A DNA stretch of 64,000 nt from Centipeda artemidis DSM 19719. Its GTDB lineage: Bacteria; Bacillota; Negativicutes; Selenomonadales; Selenomonadaceae. Position numbers and translations under genes: made by a program. This document shows positions 46,701 to 55,147 of this stretch, piece after piece; the stretch's first letter is position 1, and each line of letters begins with the position of its first letter. The notes under the pieces were generated by a model. That model was not told where the DNA came from. It saw only the letters and a list, made by a program, of their open reading frames with translations, and ran no database searches. The stretch is from the NCBI RefSeq assembly GCF_000426665.1, contig NZ_AUFU01000001.1, forward strand, positions 372,001-436,000, given 5' to 3'.

Positions 46701-46905
46701 TGTCAACAGGGATACGAAACGTCCTCCCCGACATCTTCACCCTGTTGATCATCCCTCTAAAGGAACGTCTCCCTGCGTTCCTCTTGTAAGGCAAAGTCCT
46801 TACATCCCATTTCTCAAGCCGCAGGTTTTCCCGACCTGCGAGCATCCCTTTCCAAGAAGAAGAGCACGCCCGAGCAGTGGATTGCCGGCGGCTCTTTTTC
46901 TTTAT
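46701..46905 (+). ncRNA. candidate C-rich multi-hairpin small RNA
   Basis: No convincing ORF lies here, but the plus strand folds into a series of hairpins. Stem 1: TCAACAGGG (46703-46711) with CCCTGTTGA (46740-46748), enclosing GTC-CTCCCC-GAC. Stem 2: AGGAACG/CGTTCCT (46761-46767, 46776-46782) with loop TCTCCCTG. Stem 3: TGTAAGG/CCTTACA (46785-46791, 46798-46804). Stem 4: CGCAGGT/ACCTGCG (46820-46826, 46834-46840) with loop TTTCCCG. The last is a terminator (AGAGC...GCTCT then a long T-tract, about 46861-46905). TCCC occurs six times, always in loops or linkers, as in UCCC-type regulatory RNAs of Firmicutes that pair with ribosome-binding sites. That function is inferred. It does not resemble 6S RNA, tmRNA or RNase P RNA. 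Confidence 0.65.
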
Positions 46906-46932
46906 TCTTTTTTCAGAAAACAATATAAAATG

Positions 46933-46970
46933 AGCGGTTCACATCAATTTCATGTGAACCGCTTCTTTTT
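46933..46970. terminator. bidirectional intrinsic terminator
   Basis: AGCGGTTCACAT (46933-46944) pairs perfectly with ATGTGAACCGCT (46952-46963), followed by T-rich sequence. It ends the minus-strand response-regulator operon and backs up the small-RNA terminator. Confidence 0.88.
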
Positions 46971-47640
46971 ATTCTAAAGTGACTATTTTATTTTTAAGAA
47001 CGTATACAAGTGCCTGCGTGCGATCATTGACCTTGAGCTTATGGAAGATACTCGTGAGGTGGTTTTTCACCGTCTTTTCGCTGAGTCCTAGTGCCTTGCC
47101 GATGTCCTGGTTCGACAATCCCTTTGCGATACAGCCGAGTACGTCCATCTCGCGCGGGGTCAGCCGCTCGCCGCGGCTCTCATCCCAGATCTCCTTCGCC
47201 ATGCGGCTCACATCACCGTAGACCGCCGTACTTCCGAAGAGCCGTTCGGCAAGTTTGGGATAGACGAAGGGATTGCCCTCGTTGACCATATGGATCGCCT
47301 TGATGAGCACATTTGGCTCGACATCCTTGAGGAGGTAGCCGAGCGCGCCGTTCTTGAGAAGTTCGAGGACGTAGTTGTCGCTGTCATGGATGGTGAGTGC
47401 TATGATCTTCGTCCGCGAGCGCGCCTGTTTGAGCTGCTTCGTGACCTCGAGTCCCGTCAGCCCCGGCATGTTGATGTCGAGCAGGAGGATGTCGGGCTTC
47501 AGCATAAGCGTCCGCGCGAGGGCTTCCTGTCCGTCCTCCGCCTCGCCGACGACCTCGAGGTCGTCCTCAAAATTCAGCACGCGCTTGATCCCCTGACGGA
47601 GCAACGCATGATCGTCCGCAAGAAGTATTCTAATCGCCAC
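46969..47640 (-). CDS. NarL/FixJ-family response regulator (orphan)
   Basis: This 223-residue DNA-binding protein has a receiver domain (about 1-120) with acidic pocket ADD (8-10), phosphoacceptor Asp55 in LLLLDINMPG and the conserved lysine in LLKD. A C-terminal LuxR-type helix-turn-helix (about 158-215) contains LTPREMDVLGCIAKGLSNQDIG and LSEKTVKNHL. No histidine kinase is adjacent. The start is GTG 47640, preceded by GAGGAGATGTAA. It lies 34 nt after the secretin gene on the same strand, so the two are probably co-transcribed. Confidence 0.9.
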   Translation of the reverse strand: MAIRILLADDHALLRQGIKRVLNFEDDLEVVGEAEDGQEALARTLMLKPDILLLDINMPGLTGLEVTKQLKQARSRTKIIALTIHDSDNYVLELLKNGALGYLLKDVEPNVLIKAIHMVNEGNPFVYPKLAERLFGSTAVYGDVSRMAKEIWDESRGERLTPREMDVLGCIAKGLSNQDIGKALGLSEKTVKNHLTSIFHKLKVNDRTQALVYVLKNKIVTLE

Positions 47641-47674
47641 TTACATCTCCTCTTTTCTTTGCTTCCTGCAAATA

Positions 47675-48955
47675 TCAATTCTCATCTAAAACGCGGGCGG
47701 TGAGGAATATCATCAGCTCGGACTCCGTTTTGTTCGTGCGTACGCTGCGGAAAAATGCACCGAGGACGGGCAGATCGCCGAGAAACGGAATCTTTGAGAG
47801 CGAACGCGACTCGTCGCTGTCGATGAGCCCGCCGATCACCATCGTCTCGCCGTCGCGCAGGCGCACTGTCGTATCCGCGCTCCGCTTTTGAAAGCGATAC
47901 GCTTTGAGCTCCTCGACGTAGACGGGGGTGCTGACTTCCGTGTGGACGCGCGCTGTGATCGTGCCGTCCGCCGTTACGCGCGGCGTATATCGCAGGATGA
48001 TCCCCGCTTCGCGGTAGTCAATCGCACTGGTCGTCACATGATCGGACATCGTTGTGCGCGGCACGGGCACCTCGGCGCCGATGTTGATGAGGGCTTCGCG
48101 CCCCTGCACCGTGGTCACGTTCGGACGGGCGAGCATCTTTGCCTTGCCGTCCGTGATGAGCGCACTGATCGCCGCCGAATAATAAAATTCATACGGGACG
48201 CCCGCAGGACCTCTGCCGAACCGTATGATGCCCGGTGCGCTCGTCCCCGTTCTGCCGCCGCCGGTGCTGCGCCCGGTGACGCGTCCGCCGGCATCGACGC
48301 TTGGATACTGTGGGAGCGCCGACCACGTCCAGTCGACCCCGAGCTGCTTTGCCGCCGCCTTCGAGACGGAGACGACGCGTGCCTCGAGCGATACCTGCCG
48401 CGGTTTCACGTCGAGCGCGGAAATAATTTCGCGCACAGCAAACGCCTCAGCTTCCGTACCGTAAAAGAGGAGGGTGTTCGTCGCGGTATCGACGAGCACA
48501 CGCCGCCCGGTATCGGACGCTGAGACCTCATTTCCACTCTCATCGTTAGTTTTCGACATGTTTCCGCGTTTTCCTTCACCACTAAGGGATAAATTTGCGG
48601 CATATGCCAGCTCCTCGGGGTCGGCAAAACGTACGGGATAGATGTGTACGCGGCGATTCTCCGTGCGTGCCTCCGCACCGAGCGCGAGGAATACGTCGCC
48701 GCGCCGCTCAATATGAATGCCGCGCGCCGCCGCAATGAGATGCAGCAGCTCCTCCGGCTCGCCCGTCAGATGCGCCGTCACCGCGCCCGTCACGCCGTCG
48801 TCCACGATGAGCGGCACGTTGCCCATGCGCGCGACAGCGAGCAGAACGGTGCGGACATCGCCGCCCGTCACGTCGATGGTCACGGGCGCGGCATAGAGCC
48901 GTACGGGAACGAGCAGGGCAAGACAAGCGAGCCCCATGATGACGAAACGCTTCAT
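47675..48955 (-). CDS. secretin (type II secretion / type IV pilus PilQ-like)
   Basis: This 426-residue protein has a signal peptide (MKRFVIMGLACLALLVPVRLYA) and N-terminal N0/N1-like domains (about 25-170). The C-terminal secretin domain has the VRLRDGETMVIGGLIDSDE signature, then LGDLPVLGAFF. Secretins form large outer-membrane rings for pili, type II secretion or phage export. At 426 residues it is shorter than typical PilQ or GspD. It lies ten nt after the PilP-like gene and before the response regulator. Confidence 0.88.
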   Translation of the reverse strand: MKRFVIMGLACLALLVPVRLYAAPVTIDVTGGDVRTVLLAVARMGNVPLIVDDGVTGAVTAHLTGEPEELLHLIAAARGIHIERRGDVFLALGAEARTENRRVHIYPVRFADPEELAYAANLSLSGEGKRGNMSKTNDESGNEVSASDTGRRVLVDTATNTLLFYGTEAEAFAVREIISALDVKPRQVSLEARVVSVSKAAAKQLGVDWTWSALPQYPSVDAGGRVTGRSTGGGRTGTSAPGIIRFGRGPAGVPYEFYYSAAISALITDGKAKMLARPNVTTVQGREALINIGAEVPVPRTTMSDHVTTSAIDYREAGIILRYTPRVTADGTITARVHTEVSTPVYVEELKAYRFQKRSADTTVRLRDGETMVIGGLIDSDESRSLSKIPFLGDLPVLGAFFRSVRTNKTESELMIFLTARVLDEN

Positions 48956-48965
48956 ATGTCCACTC

Positions 48966-49556
48966 CTATTCCCGCCGCAGCGTCAGTGTCTCAGCTCCGC
49001 GCCGCAGTGTCACGGCATCATCGCGGGCATCCTCCACCGCATAGTCCCGCCATGTATCGCCCGCTGCAACGGCGGCACTCTCCTCCCCCATCGCAAGGAT
49101 GGCAATGCATCTGCCGTCCGCCCCCGTCACCGTCCCGCGCAGGATCGGGCGCAGCTCTTTGGCGGGCTGTGCCGTGCCGTCCGGCAAAGCGGGCGCAGTC
49201 GCGGACATGCGGTCTGCGAGTATCAGCGGCGCGGAATGCTCCGCCGCGCCCGCCCGCTTCTCATCCGGAGGCGGTGACACTCCCGGCGTATGCGCCGCTT
49301 CGCCGCGTGTCTCGTGTGCGTAGGTAAAGGGATTGCGCAGCTCGGGACGACGAGCCGCTGCGTCCAGTCCGACGATCTCCCGCGTCTCGTCCTCTTCCTG
49401 CGCGCGCACAGGTGCAGGCATTTCGATCACGGCGGACGAGGCGGGCGTTTGTGCAAGGTAAATAAGTCCGGCGAGAGCGCAGAAGAGCGCCGCACCCATG
49501 CAGATATCGCGGCGTGAAAGGGCGGCGAAACGGCTGCGCAGCATTTCTATCGTCAT
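48966..49556 (-). CDS. PilP/GspC-like pilus or secretion assembly protein
   Basis: This 196-residue protein has one N-terminal membrane helix (about 20-36), a long Pro/Ala/Glu-rich periplasmic linker containing RNPFTY, and a C-terminal small beta domain (about 135-196, LRGTVTGADGRCIAIL). That order is the one found in PilP and GspC, inner-membrane partners of secretins. Similarity is structural more than by sequence. The ATG follows GGAGG. No PilM, PilN, PilO or pilin gene is adjacent. Confidence 0.65.
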   Translation of the reverse strand: MTIEMLRSRFAALSRRDICMGAALFCALAGLIYLAQTPASSAVIEMPAPVRAQEEDETREIVGLDAAARRPELRNPFTYAHETRGEAAHTPGVSPPPDEKRAGAAEHSAPLILADRMSATAPALPDGTAQPAKELRPILRGTVTGADGRCIAILAMGEESAAVAAGDTWRDYAVEDARDDAVTLRRGAETLTLRRE

Positions 49557-49606
49557 TCCGTTCCTCCGCCCCCTTGTGCATGAGTTCTGTCTTCTTATTT
49601 TATTTT

Positions 49607-49635
49607 ATTGTAATATAATTTGCGCGATTCTGCAA
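49607..49635 (-). promoter_or_regulatory. sigma-70 promoter of the pilP-like/secretin/regulator operon
   Basis: Minus strand TTGCAG (49630-49635), 17-nt spacer, TACAAT (49607-49612). Confidence 0.7.
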
Positions 49636-49674
49636 CTTTTTATTCCACGAAATTACCGGCATGGAAAATTTTTT

Positions 49675-49707
49675 CGTCTAAAATGCGATTTCCCCGCATT
49701 TTAGACG
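49675..49707. other. perfect 13-bp inverted repeat
   Basis: CGTCTAAAATGCG (49675-49687) and CGCATTTTAGACG (49695-49707) are separated by 7 nt. The repeat lies between the ygjP-like gene and the pilP-like promoter. The flanking T-run is on the wrong side for a terminator of the minus-strand gene, so it may be an operator or a hairpin that protects the 3' end. Confidence 0.6.
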
Positions 49708-49733
49708 ACCTATATTCGTCCACGCACCGATGT

Positions 49734-50435
49734 TCACCGCCCCTCCTCGTCCTCTCGCGCCTGTGCGTTGAGCACGCGGCGCACGTCACGCCAATCCGGG
49801 AGGTAACGATCCATGCGCGCGTGGAAGACGGCGCCGTGTCCGCGCACCCACAGATGCGTGAGCTCATGTAGGATGACGTAGACGAGGGCGCGGCGCTCAT
49901 AGCGCGCGAGGGCGAGGTTCAGCGTGATGGACGCGGTGCGCGTGCTGCAGCTCCCCCATCGCGTTTTCATCGCGCGGATGCGCCACGCGGCGGCGTGTTT
50001 GCCTACAATGTGCTCACATTCCGGCACGGTGCGCTCAATCGCGGCGGCGAGTTCCGCACGGTAAAGAGCGCGCACTGCCTCGGCACGCTCCTCCACGTCC
50101 GCATCGGGCGATGCATAGAGGAGAATCCGCCCGTCCGCATATTCCGCGTACGCTTTGCCGCGCGTAACGGGGCGCACTTCGAGCGGACACTGCACGCCCC
50201 ACAGGAGAATCATCTCTCCTGTCTCATAGCGCCGCCGTTTCTCCGCCGCCGCAGACGCACAAATCAGCCGCAGGCGTTCGTCGATCCACGTACGTCTGCG
50301 GCTGATAAATCCCTCGATGGCCGCGCCCGTCATGCCCTGCGGTGCGCTCACCTCCACGACGCCCGGCGGTTGAACGCGGAGGTAGAGGTTCTTGATATTT
50401 TTATAGCGGATGTGAACGTCGTATCCGCCCATCAT
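49734..50435 (-). CDS. YgjP-like (DUF45) metallopeptidase
   Basis: This 233-residue cytoplasmic protein shows the zinc motif HELTHLWVRGHG and the preceding TRWGSCS, both typical of the SprT/YgjP group, with a third histidine downstream (AVFHARMDRYLPDW). Substrates of the family are poorly known; some members act at restriction-modification or DNA-protein crosslink loci. ATG 50435 follows GAGGAG by 6 nt and is preferred; a GTG at 50474 overlaps the hslO stop but has no ribosome site. It is second in an operon with hslO. Confidence 0.88.
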   Translation of the reverse strand: MMGGYDVHIRYKNIKNLYLRVQPPGVVEVSAPQGMTGAAIEGFISRRRTWIDERLRLICASAAAEKRRRYETGEMILLWGVQCPLEVRPVTRGKAYAEYADGRILLYASPDADVEERAEAVRALYRAELAAAIERTVPECEHIVGKHAAAWRIRAMKTRWGSCSTRTASITLNLALARYERRALVYVILHELTHLWVRGHGAVFHARMDRYLPDWRDVRRVLNAQAREDEEGR

Positions 50436-50470
50436 GCCGCGCTCCTCGCGCAAGAGCCTCGTACGCCGCT

Positions 50471-51376
50471 TCACTTCGCGCTGCGCGCGTGCATGGCGCG
50501 CATCTTGATGGCGACGTTGCGGATCGCGGTGAGTTCTTCTTTGTCAAATTGATACGCCGCGCCGCAAAAGTGACATTTCACCTCCGCCTGCCCGTCCGCG
50601 ACGAGACTATCGAGGTCGTCCGCGCCGAGCGTAATAAGGCGATCCGTGATGTAATTCTTCGAGCAGTTGCACCGGAACGCGAGATCGGTTGACGCGAGAA
50701 TCTTCACGTCGTCAAAATTGCCGAGCAGGACGCCGATGATGCCGCGCGGATCCATGCCCTGTTCCACCATATGAGAAACGGAGGAGACGAGCCGCAGATT
50801 GCTCTCAAGTTTGTCAATCACCTCGTCTGACGCGCCCGGCAGGGGCTGAACGAAGAAGCCGCCCGCGCCGAGACAGCGCAGCTCGGGGCTGACGAGCACG
50901 CCGAGCCCGATGGAGGACGGCGTCTGTTCCGAGGTATAGAGATAGTTGATGAGGTCGTCCGCGACCTCGCCCGTCGTGATGTCGACGCTGCCCGTGACCG
51001 GTTCCTTTAGCCCCGTGAAACGCGTCACCGTGAGGATGCCGCGCCCGATGCCGCCGCCGACGTCGATCTTGCCAAGCGGGTTCAGCGGCAGATTCGTATG
51101 CGGGTGATCCACATAGCCGCGCACCGATCCCTCCGCCGTCGCGTCCGCCGTGACCGTGCCGAGCGCGCCGTCTCCCTTGAACTTTATCGTGACAGATTCC
51201 TTATTCTTGAGATTCGCGGCGAGGAGCAGCGCTCCCGTCATCGTGCGCCCAAGCGCCGCCGCCGCGACGGGGTAACAGTCGTGCCGGCGCATCGCTTCCG
51301 CGACCGCGTCCGTCGTTACCGCCGCATAGGCGCGCAATGCGCCGCCCGCCGCAATCGCCTTTACCAGTTGATCCAT
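50471..51376 (-). CDS. hslO: redox-regulated chaperone Hsp33
   Basis: This 301-residue holdase is switched on by oxidation of four zinc-bound cysteines, seen here near the C-terminus as RCNCSKN and KCHFCGA. The N-terminal domain has RAYAAVTTDAV and the GTVTADATAEGSVRGYV segment. ATG 51376 is taken as start; an in-frame TTG four codons upstream is possible, and neither has a strong ribosome site. It fits the nearby stress genes htpG and the SIMPL protein only loosely. Confidence 0.95.
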   Translation of the reverse strand: MDQLVKAIAAGGALRAYAAVTTDAVAEAMRRHDCYPVAAAALGRTMTGALLLAANLKNKESVTIKFKGDGALGTVTADATAEGSVRGYVDHPHTNLPLNPLGKIDVGGGIGRGILTVTRFTGLKEPVTGSVDITTGEVADDLINYLYTSEQTPSSIGLGVLVSPELRCLGAGGFFVQPLPGASDEVIDKLESNLRLVSSVSHMVEQGMDPRGIIGVLLGNFDDVKILASTDLAFRCNCSKNYITDRLITLGADDLDSLVADGQAEVKCHFCGAAYQFDKEELTAIRNVAIKMRAMHARSAK

Positions 51377-51446
51377 TGTTCTTACCAATCCGGGGTGAGA
51401 TGAAATATCCCACCGTTTATCCTATCCAAAAAATTAAATTGCGCCA

Positions 51447-51911
51447 TCACATCTTCCGAAAGAGATTCGCCATCTCCATCGCGGCGACGGCGGCGTCTGC
51501 ACCTTTGTTGCCCGCCTTTGTCCCCGCGCGCTCGATTGCCTGCTCGATGTTCTCCGTCGTTACGACGCCGAAGATCGTCGGCACGCCGCTCGCAAGCCCG
51601 ACCTGCGCGACGCCCTTTGAAACCTCGCTGCACACATAATCATAATGCGTCGTCGAGCCGCGGATCACCGCGCCGAGACAGATCACGGCGTCGTAGCGTC
51701 CGCTCTCCGCCATCTTCTTTGCCGCAATGGGGATCTCGAACGCCCCCGGCACCCACGCGACGTCAATATCGCTGTCCGCCGTCTCGTGACGGTGGAGCGC
51801 GTCGAGCGCGCCGCTGAGAAGCCGGCTCGTGATGAACTCGTTGAACCGCGCGGCGACGATGCCGATTTTGAGTCCTTTGCCGCTGATATATCCTTCGAGC
51901 ATATTTGCCAT
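51447..51911 (-). CDS. ribH: 6,7-dimethyl-8-ribityllumazine synthase
   Basis: This 154-residue enzyme condenses the ribitylamino-uracil with dihydroxybutanone phosphate in riboflavin synthesis, and assembles as an icosahedral or pentameric shell. Motifs: [32 protein letters not shown] and [11 protein letters not shown] 51911 lies 8 nt after GGGAGG, within a few bases of the ribBA stop. It is last in the rib operon. Confidence 0.97.
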   Translation of the reverse strand: MANMLEGYISGKGLKIGIVAARFNEFITSRLLSGALDALHRHETADSDIDVAWVPGAFEIPIAAKKMAESGRYDAVICLGAVIRGSTTHYDYVCSEVSKGVAQVGLASGVPTIFGVVTTENIEQAIERAGTKAGNKGADAAVAAMEMANLFRKM

Positions 51912-51912
51912 C

Positions 51913-53127
51913 TTATTTTCCTCCCAGTTCCGCATCCGTCAAGAGATGTCCCATCTTTTCCTTTTTCACCGTCATATAGCGGCGGTCAAACTCGTGCGTG
52001 TGCATGACGATCGGCACGCGTTCGACGATCGTCAGCCCGTAGCCCTCGAGCCCCGCGCGCTTGGCAGGATTATTCGTCAGCAGGCGGATGGTCGAAAGCC
52101 CGAGATCGGCGAGAATCTGTGCGCCGATGCCATAGTCGCGCAAGTCAGGCGCAAAGCCGAGCTCGACATTCGCCTCGACCGTGTCGCGCCCCTTATCCTG
52201 CAGGGCGTACGCGCGCATCTTGTTCGCGAGACCGATGCCGCGCCCCTCCTGCCGCAGGTAGAGCAGAACCCCCTCGCCCTCCGCCTCGATCGTGCGGAGC
52301 GCCGTACCGAGCTGATCGCCGCAGTCACAGCGCATCGAGCCGAGCGCGTCGCCCGTCAGGCACTCGGAGTGCACGCGCACGAGCACGTTCTCCTTGCCGC
52401 GCACATCGCCCTTGACGACCGCGAGATCGCAGCGTCCGTTCAGGCTGTTCTCGTACGAAATGAGACGAAAATGCCCGTATTTGCTTGGAAAATCAACGTC
52501 CGCCACCTGATGCACGAAGTTCTCCGTACGCGTGCGGTACTCAATCAGAGACTTAATCGTGATAATGTTGAGCCCGTGTTTTTTTGCAAACTCCTTGAGC
52601 TGCGGCGTGCGCATCATATGCCCGTCGTCCGCCATGATCTCGCAGCAGAGTCCCGCGGGGTAAAGCCCCGCGAGCCGCGCGAGGTCTGTCGTCGCCTCCG
52701 TGTGGCCCGCGCGGCGCAGCACGCCGCCCTCGACGGTGCGCAGCGGGAAGACGTGTCCCGGGCGGCGGAACTGCGCGGGCTTTGCCGCAGGATCGATGAG
52801 CAGGCGCACCGTGCGGCAGCGCTCGAACGCGGAGATGCCCGTCGTCGTGTCGTACGCATCGACGGAGACGGTAAACGCCGTCTCGTGATTGTCCGTGTTG
52901 TTCTCCACCATCTGACCAATCTGCAGCTCGTCGAGCCGGCTGCCGATGATCGGCGTGCAGATGAGCCCCTTCGCGTGCGTCGCCATGAAATTCATGTGCT
53001 CGGGCGTCAGCTTCTCGGCGGCGACGATGACGTCGCCCTCGTTCTCGCGATCCTCATCGTCCACGACGACGAGCATTTTCCCGTTCTTAATATCCTCGAT
53101 TGCCTGTTCAATCGTTGCAAAATCCAT
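51913..53127 (-). CDS. ribBA: bifunctional DHBP synthase / GTP cyclohydrolase II
   Basis: This 404-residue fusion supplies both riboflavin precursors. The N-terminal RibB half has [11 protein letters not shown] and RRPGHVFPL...GHTEA. The C-terminal RibA half has the zinc cysteines in [10 protein letters not shown], preceded by VHSECLTGD, and the GTP site in RQEGRGIGL. Both active sites look intact. It lies 11 nt after ribE. Confidence 0.97.
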   Translation of the reverse strand: MDFATIEQAIEDIKNGKMLVVVDDEDRENEGDVIVAAEKLTPEHMNFMATHAKGLICTPIIGSRLDELQIGQMVENNTDNHETAFTVSVDAYDTTTGISAFERCRTVRLLIDPAAKPAQFRRPGHVFPLRTVEGGVLRRAGHTEATTDLARLAGLYPAGLCCEIMADDGHMMRTPQLKEFAKKHGLNIITIKSLIEYRTRTENFVHQVADVDFPSKYGHFRLISYENSLNGRCDLAVVKGDVRGKENVLVRVHSECLTGDALGSMRCDCGDQLGTALRTIEAEGEGVLLYLRQEGRGIGLANKMRAYALQDKGRDTVEANVELGFAPDLRDYGIGAQILADLGLSTIRLLTNNPAKRAGLEGYGLTIVERVPIVMHTHEFDRRYMTVKKEKMGHLLTDAELGGK

Positions 53128-53138
53128 GTGTATCTCTC

Positions 53139-53771
53139 CTAAAATCCGCTGCGCAGAAGAAGCTCCTGCGTCAATCCGCTCGCCTGCTCCGACGCTCTCC
53201 CGCCGAGCAGCTTCAGCGCGTATTTTCCTAAAATATCTGTCTCGATATTGATGGGACTGCCCGTGTGCTTCGTGCCGAGGTTCGTCACCGTGTGCGTGTG
53301 CGGGATGAGACTGACGGTAAAATCCGCCGTGCCGACGCGCGCGACCGTGAGACTGATGCCGTCGAGGGCGACGGAGCCTTTTTCCACGATGCCGCGCAGG
53401 AGCTCCGCGTCCGCCGTGACGGTCATAAGGATCGCGTTGCCCTCCTCTCGAATGCGCGTGATCCGCCCCAAGCCGTCGATGTGCCCGCTGACGAAATGTC
53501 CGCCCATGCGCGTCGTCGGCAGGAGCGCCCGCTCGAGGTTGAGCTGCGCGCCGCGCACAAGCCCCGCGAGCGACGTGCGCCGCACGGTCTCCGGCATGAC
53601 GTCCGCACGAAAGCCGTGCGCATCAAAATGCGTGACCGTAAGACAGATGCCGTTGACGGCAATGCTGTCGCCGATGTGCACGTCCGATACGACGAGATGC
53701 GCGCCGACGGAGATTGCGCCGCCCGTGAAGCCCTCGAAGGAGCCGACCTCCTCGATGATGCCCGTGAACAT
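53139..53771 (-). CDS. ribE: riboflavin synthase alpha chain
   Basis: This 210-residue trimeric enzyme dismutates two lumazine molecules to riboflavin. It is built of two lumazine-binding repeats: [10 protein letters not shown]...[13 protein letters not shown] and the second with [11 protein letters not shown] and [12 protein letters not shown]. Length is normal. The start lies 4 nt after the ribD stop. Confidence 0.97.
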   Translation of the reverse strand: MFTGIIEEVGSFEGFTGGAISVGAHLVVSDVHIGDSIAVNGICLTVTHFDAHGFRADVMPETVRRTSLAGLVRGAQLNLERALLPTTRMGGHFVSGHIDGLGRITRIREEGNAILMTVTADAELLRGIVEKGSVALDGISLTVARVGTADFTVSLIPHTHTVTNLGTKHTGSPINIETDILGKYALKLLGGRASEQASGLTQELLLRSGF

Positions 53772-53775
53772 CTGC

Positions 53776-54885
53776 TCACCCCCCGTACTGCGGATAGCCC
53801 GTCATGAGGATGTCCGCGCCGACCTGCTCCACCGTCGTATCCGTGAGACGGAGCGCCGTCTGCGGACTTTCAAAGCCCGCACCGCCGACCGCCGTTGGGG
53901 CATCCGCCCCGCCCATGAGCATCGGCGCGATGAAAGCGCACACCTTGTCCACAAGTCCCGCCGAGAGAAACGACCAATGCACCGACGCGCCCCCCTCGAC
54001 AAAGACCGAGGTCAATTCCTCTCTCCCGAGAAAATCCATGAGCGCGGGAATGTCCACCCGCTCCCGACCAAAGGTCACGACCTCCGCGCCGCACGCCTGC
54101 AAGAGCGCCGTGCGCTTCGGCGCGGCGCGCTCGCTGACGGCAATGATCGTCCGCGCCGCCCCGTCCGTGAGGAGCTTCGCATCGTGCGGCGTCCGCGCCG
54201 TGCTGTCGAGCACAACGCGCACGGGATTTTTCCCCGTGCGGTGCGGCAGGCGCACCGTGAGACTCGGATCGTCCGCAAGCACCGTGCCGATCCCGACGAG
54301 GATCGCATCGTGCGCGTCGCGCCACTCGTGCACGCGCGTGCGTGCCTCCGCGCCCGTGATCCACTGCGACGCGCCCGTCCGGCTCGCGGTCTTGCCGTCG
54401 AGCGTCATGGCGGTCTTGAGCGTCACGAAGGGACGCTTCGTCACCACCCATTTGAGGAACACCTCGTTCTGCCGGCGCGCCTCTTCCGAGAGAACGCCCG
54501 TCGTGACCTCGATGCCCGCCGCGCGCAGCCGCTCGATGCCATGCCCCGCGACGACGGGATTCGGATCACTGAGCGCCGTTACGACGCGCGCAATGCCCGC
54601 CGCGATCACCGCTTCCGCGCAGGGTCCCGTACGCCCGTGGTGGGAACACGGCTCGAGCGTTACATAGAGCGTCGCCCCGCGCGCGAGTTCCCCCGCCATG
54701 CGCAGCGCATGAATCTCCGCATGAGGCTCGCCCGCCACGCGGTGCCAACCGCTCCCGACGACGATGCCGTCCCGCACGATCACCGCGCCCACCAACGGAT
54801 TTGGAGACGTGCGCCCGCGCGCGAACTCTGCAAGGTGCAGCGCCTCCCACATAAAATGCTCGTCACGCGCTCGTTGTTCGTCCAT
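53776..54885 (-). CDS. ribD: bifunctional riboflavin deaminase/reductase
   Basis: This 369-residue enzyme carries out deamination and reduction of the pyrimidine intermediate. The N-terminal deaminase has the zinc motifs HAEIHAL and PCSHHGRTGPC. The C-terminal reductase has KTAMTLDGKTA, the DDPSLTVR region and the FVEGGASVHWSFL segment. I use ATG 54885, just after the riboswitch terminator and behind GGGTGGA; a longer frame to 54936 would run through the terminator stem. Confidence 0.95.
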   Translation of the reverse strand: MDEQRARDEHFMWEALHLAEFARGRTSPNPLVGAVIVRDGIVVGSGWHRVAGEPHAEIHALRMAGELARGATLYVTLEPCSHHGRTGPCAEAVIAAGIARVVTALSDPNPVVAGHGIERLRAAGIEVTTGVLSEEARRQNEVFLKWVVTKRPFVTLKTAMTLDGKTASRTGASQWITGAEARTRVHEWRDAHDAILVGIGTVLADDPSLTVRLPHRTGKNPVRVVLDSTARTPHDAKLLTDGAARTIIAVSERAAPKRTALLQACGAEVVTFGRERVDIPALMDFLGREELTSVFVEGGASVHWSFLSAGLVDKVCAFIAPMLMGGADAPTAVGGAGFESPQTALRLTDTTVEQVGADILMTGYPQYGG

Positions 54886-54896
54886 CGTTATCCACC

Positions 54897-54931
54897 CAAA
54901 TAAAAATACCGCCGAGAATCTCTCTCGGCGG
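54897..54931 (-). terminator. FMN-riboswitch terminator before ribD
   Basis: CCGCCGAGA (54909-54917) pairs perfectly with TCTCGGCGG (54923-54931), followed on the minus strand by a T-rich tract at 54897-54907. It stands between the aptamer and the ribD ribosome site, so ligand-dependent termination is expected. Confidence 0.88.
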
Positions 54932-54957
54932 CACACAAATCGTCCATAAAAGACGCG

Positions 54958-55107
54958 CCTTTTCCCATCCGGACTGCGGAGTTGCCTCCTTCACCGTCGG
55001 CTTCGGAATCTCACCGAATCGTGCCCCGCGGAGCGGCATCTGTGCCGTCCGTCGCGGGCTTGCGGGCTGTACCGCCGGTGGGGATTTTCACCCCGCCTCA
55101 AAGAGCA
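54958..55107 (-). promoter_or_regulatory. FMN riboswitch (RFN element)
   Basis: On the minus strand the conserved RFN segments appear in order: GGCGGGGTGAAAATCCCC, ACCGGCGGT, AGCCCGCGA, GATTCGGTGAGATTCCG, AAGCCGACGGT and AGTCCGGATGGGA. It senses FMN and controls the ribD-ribE-ribBA-ribH operon. End points are approximate. Confidence 0.96.
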
Positions 55108-55118
55108 TCGCTTTGTAT

Positions 55119-55147
55119 ATTGTAACACCCAATATTTACGCTGTCAA
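55119..55147 (-). promoter_or_regulatory. sigma-70 promoter of the rib operon
   Basis: Minus strand consensus TTGACA (55142-55147), 17-nt spacer, TACAAT (55119-55124). The -35 box overlaps the last codons of dhaM. Confidence 0.85.

Noticed and set aside
46560-46748. 62-codon plus-strand frame between eno and the sRNA candidate
   Set aside because: AT-rich, no ribosome site, and it runs through the promoter palindrome and hairpin 1.
46701-46905. 6S RNA, tmRNA or RNase P RNA
   Set aside because: No single long hairpin with central bubble, no tag ORF or CCA end, and no conserved RNase P core; serial short hairpins do not fit.
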